A stretch of DNA of 64,000 nucleotides, from the NCBI GenBank assembly GCA_003550325.1, contig QKWP01000827.1, positions 27,066-91,065 on the forward strand, written 5' to 3'. Source of the stretch: Gigaspora rosea. Its lineage: Eukaryota; Glomeromycota; Glomeromycetes; Diversisporales; Gigasporaceae. Below are positions 57,666 through 64,000 of the stretch, piece by piece. The notes under the pieces are model-generated. The model was not told where the DNA came from and searched no databases. It worked only from the letters and a program-made list of their open reading frames with translations. Positions within the stretch are counted from its first letter, which is position 1; every line of letters starts with the position of its first letter. The translations under genes and the position numbers were made by a program.

Positions 57666-57951
57666 ATTATATATTTAAAAGAATTCAAAATAAGCTATAA
57701 ATATATAACTAGTGCATGATCTGAAATTAGCCATTTCAAATTTTTTTAAACTCTTCACATTTACAACAATTTGGTTTTAATATTGCAACAATACAAATTT
57801 TAACCTACTTTTAATTTATATAATATTATTATATATTTAGTATTATTATTATCTTATTATTTATTATTTGTTTTATTATATATTTATTTTATTATTATTT
57901 ATTATTTGTTTTATTATATATTTATTTTATTTTTATTTATTATTTTAAAAA

Positions 57952-59873
57952 ATGTCTACTAGTTCAACTGAAGACTGTAGTGAAGAAGAATATTTACAAA
58001 CATAATTAGATGATAATATTTACATTAGTGATCCAGATGGTGATAATTTTGAAATTGAACTTGATGAAGAGGAAATTGTAGAAAGCATACAAAATATGAG
58101 TTTTGAAAAAGCAATATCAATGAATAAAGATAATTTGGAATATCTCAGCAAGTCAAATTAATTAGTAAAGTAGAATCAGCTGTTTGGAAATATGCAAATA
58201 AAGAAACCTATTAATGTTCTAAATGTTCTGCAATATTTAAAAACCTACAACATCAACTAGCTCTATTTGTTTTCATTTGCAAAATCAACATAAATTGTTA
58301 CTAAACAAAGAAATATTAGATTCTATTGTTAAATATATTCATCAGAAATTCAAGCAGCAAAGCCCAGGCAGTTTTTAAATGGGTTATTTTAACTTTTAAA
58401 CTATTCAAAGTAGTAAAAGAAAAGCTTTTCACAATATGATTCAAAAATAGATCCATTTTATCAAATACCTATTCATAAAACTACATATAATTTAATTTTT
58501 AAACAATTTAATCAGCAAAGAAATTTGATAAATAATTATCTTAGTAAAATTTCTACTAAAGTTGCTCTTACAGCTGATTTTTGGACCTCTTTAAAAATTG
58601 AAAGTTTTATAGCTATTACTATTCATTTTATTGATAATAATTGGAAATTACAACATTTTGTATTAGATATATTTCAATTTAAAGGCTCTCATGCTGGAGA
58701 AAATATTGCTGAAACAATAAATATATAATTGCTTGCGGAATTTAATATTGAACTTCAAGTTATTGCATTAACTACTGATAATGGTTCTAATATGGTTTTT
58801 GCTGAAAATTCTTACAGGATAAGTCAATTTCAAATGATTTTTGCCATTATAGATGTATAGCTTATATTCTTAATTTAGTAGTTTTAGCTAGTTTAGATCA
58901 TTTAAAAGATCAAATTAAAAAGTTAAGAAAATTAAATAATGCTATTTGTAAATCAACCAAGATTCTTGAAGATTCAAAAAATATTGCAACTATGAATAAA
59001 AAGCCCTTTTTAATTCCAATTTTAGATTGTAAAACAAGATGGAACTCAATATCATATGATCAAAAGAGCATGTTTACTTCATGAATCTTCAGAAATGTTA
59101 TTAGTTAAATATCCAAATTTAAAGATTATATACCAAATAAAGAAGATTGGAAACTTTATAAAAATTTAGTTTAGCTATTGATAATGCTACTATTGAACTA
59201 TCATCATAAACATATCCAACAATTACACATGCACAAATAATTTTATTAGCTCTTAGAACTGATTTGGAATCTGATAAGAGTGAAAACTTTTTATTACAGT
59301 ATGTTGCAGATGCTATGTTATATAAATATATTGAACATTATAATTTAATAGCTAAATCTTTACATATTTCTGTTTTTTTTGGATCCAAGATACAAAAATT
59401 GTTTTCCTAATATGGCTTCTGAAGAGATTTTAGCACCAAATAGAAAAAAATAAATCAAAACTACATTTTTTAGCACCAAAAAAATAACAACTTTTTACCA
59501 AAAATTAAATATACATCACAACAAACACAAACAATAGATAATGAAGTTCAAAATATTGGTTATTTGCTGAAGCTGATGAACTATTAAACTTTTTAGATTA
59601 GTGGAATACTCATGCAATTGAATATCCAATACTTTTAGAACTTGCTCATAATTATTTATGTATTCAGGCTAGTTCAGTTCCATGTGAACAACTTTTTTAA
59701 TTGCAGGCCAAGTAATTAGTAAATCAAGAAACAGATTAAATAGCGAATCTGCTAGAGCATGCTTATGTTTAAATAGCTGGTTATCAAAAAATATTGTATA
59801 TTTTATAATATATAAAATTATTATATATGATATTTATATTAATTTATTTAATATCTATATATTTATTATATAA
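57952..59873 (+). pseudogene. hAT transposase, heavily mutated
   Basis: The ATG at 57952 opens an acidic N-terminus, followed by a BED-type zinc finger remnant (SAVWKYANK, C-X2-C, then H-X4-H after a shift). The catalytic core has TADFWTS (first Asp), HFIDNNWKLQ and TTDNGSNM (second Asp). Further on come AYILNLVVLA, CKTRWNS and DPRYK(N), and finally the C-terminal dimerisation region with ILLELAHNYL, SVPCEQLF and SESARACLCLNSWL, as in hAT transposases. At least ten stops and frameshifts are spread along it, so it is dead. Such an enzyme could once have mobilised the hAT-type elements here, but its own termini were not found and no match between it and their ends can be shown. Confidence 0.88.
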
Positions 59874-60104
59874 TAGTTATTTTATTTTATATTTAAGGTT
59901 TCTTCCCATTGGTTTTTTCCTTGGCAATTTGCCTAAATTATATTAAATTTATATTTATATAATTATTTTATTAATTCAAAATCTATACTATTATTTTGAT
60001 ATTGTACAATTATATGTTTTTTATCTGTTATTTATTAAATAAAAAAAAACTATTAGTATAACTTAATAAAAATTTATTTTTACAAATTAATTCATAATTT
60101 GAAC

Positions 60105-60830
60105 CCAAAGTAGAGTCAAATGAACCTGGCTTAGGTTTATTTGTATAAACCCAGTTCGAGTTCATTGAACCTAAGGTAGGGTCAAATAAACCAGCTTGAA
60201 TTTAAAGTGGGTCAAATGAACCTGGCTTGGGTTCATTTGAAACTGAAGTATGATCAAATGAATCTGACTTGGGTTCATTTGAATCCAAAGCAGGGTCAAA
60301 TTAAGCCGGCTTGGGTTCATTTGAACACAAATTGGAGTCAAATGAAACCTGCGTGGGGTTATCTGAACTCGAAGCGGAGTCATATGAACCCGGCTTGGGT
60401 TCATTTGAACCCGAAGTGGGATCAAATGAACCCGGCTTTGGTACATTTGAACCCAGACGGGTCAAATAAACGCGGCTTGGGTTCATTTGAACCCAAAGTG
60501 AGGTCAAAGATACCGGCTTGGGTTCATAATTAAACTCGAAGTGGGGTCAAATGAACCGACTTTGGTTCATTTGAACCCGAAGTGGGGTCAAATGAACCCG
60601 GCTTTGGTTCATTTAAACCCGAAGTGGAGTCAAATGAACCCGTAAGTGGGGTCAAATGACCCCGACTTGGGTCATCTGAATCCAAAGTGGGTCAAACGAA
60701 CCCGGCTTGGTTCATTTGAACCCGAAGTGGGTCAAACGAACCTGACTTGGTTCATTTGAAAAATGGGGTCAAACGAACCCAGCTTGGGCTCATTAGAACC
60801 CGAAATGGGGTCAAACAACCCGAAACGGAC
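60105..60830. repeat. 42-bp minisatellite (GGGTCAAATGAACCC...)
   Basis: About 16-17 imperfect units of 42 bp combining GTGGGGTCAAATGAACCCGG and CTTGGGTTCATTTGAACCCG. Each half is near-palindromic and 42 is a multiple of three, so both strands show spurious 70-108-codon frames. Located just downstream of the dead hAT gene. Confidence 0.88.
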
Positions 60831-61896
60831 GAAATGATCATCTTCATTGTTAAGATTCTTTGTGTAACTGTAAATTTGTCGATCCCTATGTTCGTGCTTT
60901 AATCTCAATTATCTCAAGAATGACTGAACCAATTTTGATGATCTAACCGCCGTTAGAATCGGAAAAATTGGCTCTACAACTTTAATTAAAGGATCAAAGA
61001 ACAAATAATTGATCGACTATAGTCGGCTATTAGCCGGTATGACTGACTTCACTTAGCCGGTTAAATGCCAATAGTCGATAATAACCGACCGAAACCGACC
61101 GTAACCGACCGAACTCATCCCTAGGTACAATCTTTCAATTTAGTTAAAAGTCATGGATTGGATTTAAAATTATAAATCGATATTACTGAGCCATATAATA
61201 GCATATGGCCAAAATTTTGCAGTCCCGTGGTTTTTACTCGATCGATATGTAGCATACAAATTTAAAGTAAAAAAATAAACAATTGAAAGAAATAAATAAA
61301 TAAAAAAAATAAACAACTGAAAGAAATAAATAAATAAATAAAAAAAATAAACAACTGAAAGAAAGAAATAAATAAATAAAAACAAAAGAAAATCGCTAAA
61401 AACTCAAATTTGCTATGAGAACTACTGTAGTTTTTGATATTAAATAAAAGCTTTCAGCACAAAAATTTAGATATATTATCGTTATTTGATGAAAAATTAG
61501 ATAGCATCTTTTGTTGGATAAGGTCACGGTATTGCTTATCTAACCTTATCATTAATTTCATTCCACTTATATCAATGTATAACGATAAGCCGTATGGGCA
61601 AAATTCGGAACATTGTGATTATTAAAATGATATAAAAACTTATAAAGAAACATAAAGTAAACTATATAAAATACCGATAAATAACTGATAAGAAACTTCA
61701 CTTTTAACCTCAATAGTCACACCAAATCTTGCATATTATTGGTTTAAAATTTTTTTTATTCGTAATAAAAGCTGCGGAAATTGGATATTTTGGCCAATAC
61801 GTCCGCTTAATTGAAATGTTTCACAACATTTATTTTGGTTATATATCGGAGACAAAACACTAATGGACACACTGAACTTTTTGATAATTTTTCAAT
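60831..61896. other. no gene; small repeats
   Basis: Contains an ACCGACCG-rich segment (61060-61110), one possible hAT-like right end CTCATCCCTA at 61117-61126, and three copies of AAATAAACAA(C/T)TGAAAGAAA (61273-61370). The 61780-61896 part resembles the sequence upstream of the 63502 gene (GTTTCACAACATT...TATATCGGAGA), i.e. the duplicated promoter region of the F-box/LRR family. Confidence 0.5.
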
Positions 61897-62520
61897 ATGA
61901 TAACATTACCGAACGAATGTTACTATAAAATATTTAATAACCTCCCTTGGTCCAAACTTAAAAACTTATTTCATGTACACTTGTAACGTCATTGTATAGA
62001 ATGATTATACCAATAGTGTGGAATAATCCGAAAACTATTCTGAATATATAAGACTTATAAAAATATTCCTTTTGACGTTAAATGCTGAACAACATGCTCT
62101 ATTAATTCCCTTTAAAATTAAACTTCCAAATTGCCCAAAACCATTATTTGAATATACAAGTTTACAATTTATATCACATCTGTTGACTATGATTTGGTTA
62201 AAGGAGCTAGAAAATGGCTTCATTCTAATGGATACAAAACAGGATGCAAGCTGGAAATTCCCATACAATGTTCTTTGATTGCAATGTTCCTGAGAACTGG
62301 TAAGAATCTTAAATATTTAAGGCCTACTTCTTTGAATCATGGTTTTAATAAGCTTGAATTAGAAGGAGGAAAAGCAATAGCAGATGCACTTTCAAAGAAC
62401 ACAACATTGATTTCTTTGGACCTTAGTCATAATAGTCTTGGATCAGCAATAGGAAAAGCTTTAGCGGAAGAACAAATTAAGTTTAAAATCAGCTCAAACA
62501 TTTTAGAAATAACTAAATAA
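61897..62520 (+). pseudogene. F-box/LRR family copy, truncated and frameshifted
   Basis: The ATG at 61897 starts MITLPNECYYKIFNNLP, the family's F-box-like N-terminus. Stops and shifts follow within ~35 codons. The downstream part is recognisable in other frames (WLHSNGYKTG, QCSLIAMFLRTGKNLKYL) and leads into a single LRR (LISLDLSHNSLGSAIGKALA) before TAA at 62518-62520, so most of the repeat block is deleted. Compared with the copy at 63502 the N-terminal coding sequence is collinear, including its upstream region, indicating a segmental duplication. Non-functional. Confidence 0.8.
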
Positions 62521-63330
62521 ACATCAAATGTCGTTAACGTTAAATATTTATTTAGAAATTATTTAATTAAATATTTAATTTTCAAGAACGATATTACAGA
62601 ACCAGTGTTAATTAGCCATCCAAAAAGTCAGATGATATATTTAAAATATTACATAATCGAGATCTTTATATATTTATTTATTTTTAATAGTTTTATATTA
62701 TTTATAAATGCGAGGTTTTTTTTTTAATTGGAAACTGTAAATTGCACATTATTGCTAATTTAATGTTTTAGCCTTTTTTTAGTCATTAAAACTGTAAAGG
62801 TTAATCGAATTACTGACAACCCCTTAAAATTATAATTCAACTTCTAACCCTCCAACCGATTTCTTTCTTCCGAAAAAAAAAATAAGATAATCGTGAAATA
62901 TCTAAATGAATAAATTATATTTTATAAAATAGATGTCAAGATTAAAATCTTTTTGAAATTTTTTGGTAAAAAAAATAAAATAAAATAACGTCAATGCCGA
63001 TAAATAATCCCACCCATTAGGACTGTTAATATCCTTAAATTTTTGGGTACAATCTAAATTAATCGTAATTATAATATGAATGACAGTAATACGTAAATAT
63101 ACTGCGCAGCCCATGCATCCTGCAAATATTAATTATTTATTAATGAATAAATATGAAAAAACATCAAGCCAGCATTATGCAGACTGACCAGAATATATTA
63201 GCTGTCTTGAATTATAAAATTATACTTCGCAGTCTCTTAAAAATTTTGCACAACCTGTGCAAGTTGCGCAGTGGCACAATTCTTGATGATACGTATCACA
63301 ATCCCCTTAAAATGGATTAAAAATGTTTCA
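62521..63330. other. spacer between F-box/LRR copies
   Basis: AT-rich; no supported gene. Confidence 0.45.
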
Positions 63331-63501
63331 CAACATTCATTTGGCAGTATATATCGGAGATTAAAAAATTAAAGCACTGTACGCACTAGATTTTGATCAT
63401 TTTTTCAATAAATATACCCTATTTACTGAATTAGATAAGTTTTTTGCAGGAGTTAAAAAACTCAACTTTATTTCAATTGTGTTTAAGACAAGACCCCCAA
63501 T

Positions 63502-64000
63502 ATGATAACATTGCCGAACGAATGTTACTGGATGATATTTAGTAACATCCGGTCTAATTATAATAATTTATTTTCATGCGCCCTTGTTAACCGTCATTGG
63601 TGTAGAATAGTTATACCAATATTGTGGAGCGATCCAAAAAAACATTTTAAAGATATAAGACTTATAAGAATATTCCTTTTAACGCTAAATGTTGAAGAAC
63701 AAGCTCTATTAATTCCTATTAAAATTACTCTTCCAAATCACCCAAAACCGTTATTTGAATATACAAGTTATATCACATGTGTTAGCAGTGAATTGTATAA
63801 TGGAATTAGAATATGGCTTCATTCTAATGGATACAAAATGGGATATGATCCGGAAAATGCTATTCAATGTTCTTTAATTGCGATGTTCTTGCGAACTAGT
63901 AAGAATCTTAAAAATTTAAGACTTAATGAAATTATTTGTAATCGAATAATATCTGAAAGTCTTCATGAAAACACTACTGTTACCTCAATATGTTTATATT
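63502..64000 (+). CDS. F-box/LRR family protein, intact here, cut by window end
   Basis: One uninterrupted frame of 166 codons from ATG 63502 to the window edge. Residues 1-45 form the F-box-like region (MITLPNECYWMIFSNI..., SCALVNRHWCRIVIPILWSD). It continues through a family-specific middle part (WLHSNGYKMGYD, QCSLIAMFLRTSKNLKNLRL) and reaches the first LRR-like segment (ENTTVTSICLY). By analogy with the 13176 copy, many 28-residue RNI-type LRRs should follow beyond 64000. F-box/LRR proteins act as substrate adaptors of SCF ubiquitin ligases; the substrate is unknown. This is the only one of the three family copies here without lesions in the visible part. The ATG is supported by the conserved MITLxNECY start in all three. 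Confidence 0.85.
   Translation, partial: MITLPNECYWMIFSNIRSNYNNLFSCALVNRHWCRIVIPILWSDPKKHFKDIRLIRIFLLTLNVEEQALLIPIKITLPNHPKPLFEYTSYITCVSSELYNGIRIWLHSNGYKMGYDPENAIQCSLIAMFLRTSKNLKNLRLNEIICNRIISESLHENTTVTSICLY

Noticed and set aside
61060..61126. Right end of a hAT element (CTCATCCCTA)
   Set aside because: The terminus looks right but no matching TAGGGATGAG left end or 8-bp duplication was found in the window.

Overview
This is a very AT-rich eukaryotic window with sparse genes. Its gene families are the ones greatly expanded in arbuscular mycorrhizal fungi: Sel1 repeats, a tyrosine-kinase-like (TKL) protein kinase with a HADFHSGN catalytic loop, and F-box/leucine-rich-repeat proteins beginning MITLxNECY. 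I read it as Rhizophagus irregularis or a close glomeromycete. That is inference from family content; no rRNA or other marker gene is present.

Layout. 0-2.6 kb: remains of a Polinton/Maverick-like unit (coiled-coil remnant, broken DDE integrase, a small intact ORF, a cysteine-rich ORF with an in-frame stop), interrupted by one N that marks a contig join with unmerged overlap. 2.6-4.7 kb: non-coding repeats. 4.69-12.23 kb: a minus-strand LTR retroelement with two ~535-bp LTRs, a primer-binding site, a polypurine tract and a decayed zinc-knuckle gag-like reading frame. It has no recognisable pol, but it carries Sel1-like relic coding sequence and a large 24-bp hairpin minisatellite. 12.3-13.2 kb: two inverted-repeat elements, one ending 20 bp before a broken F-box/LRR gene (13.2-15.2 kb). 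15.7-18 kb: more terminal-inverted-repeat (TIR) elements, including a clean hAT element. 18.2-22.4 kb: nothing coding. 22.4-23.6 kb: a two-exon gene for a type I membrane protein. 24.6-42.6 kb: CpG-poor and transposon-dominated, with a ~780-bp foldback, a 2.07-kb TIR element holding an aspartic-protease relic, and about a dozen short TIR elements, many with clear target-site duplications. 42.6-46.1 kb: a 3.5-kb hAT-type element with its own minisatellite.

48.8-52.7 kb: a Sel1-repeat gene, then a ~1.9-kb tandem array carrying a TIR element inserted exactly at a TA, then a spliced TKL-type kinase gene. 54.0-55.4 kb: a short TIR element and a second type I membrane protein gene with a low-complexity ectodomain. 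57.4-60.8 kb: a dead hAT transposase gene and a 42-bp minisatellite. 61.9-64 kb: two more F-box/LRR family copies, one degenerate and one intact but cut by the window edge.

Probably functional genes: 1719-2099 (possible), 22441-23552, 48830-49225, 51310-52661 (5' end uncertain), 54745-55404 and 63502 onward. The Sel1 and kinase genes resemble signalling modules known from these fungi; the two membrane proteins have the topology of cell-surface proteins. The strongest undescribed signals are (i) a TTAGGGT-rich internal module recurring in many short TIR elements whose termini are unrelated, (ii) the protease relic with intron-like gaps inside a TIR element, and (iii) minisatellites whose units are multiples of 3 bp and stay open on one or both strands.
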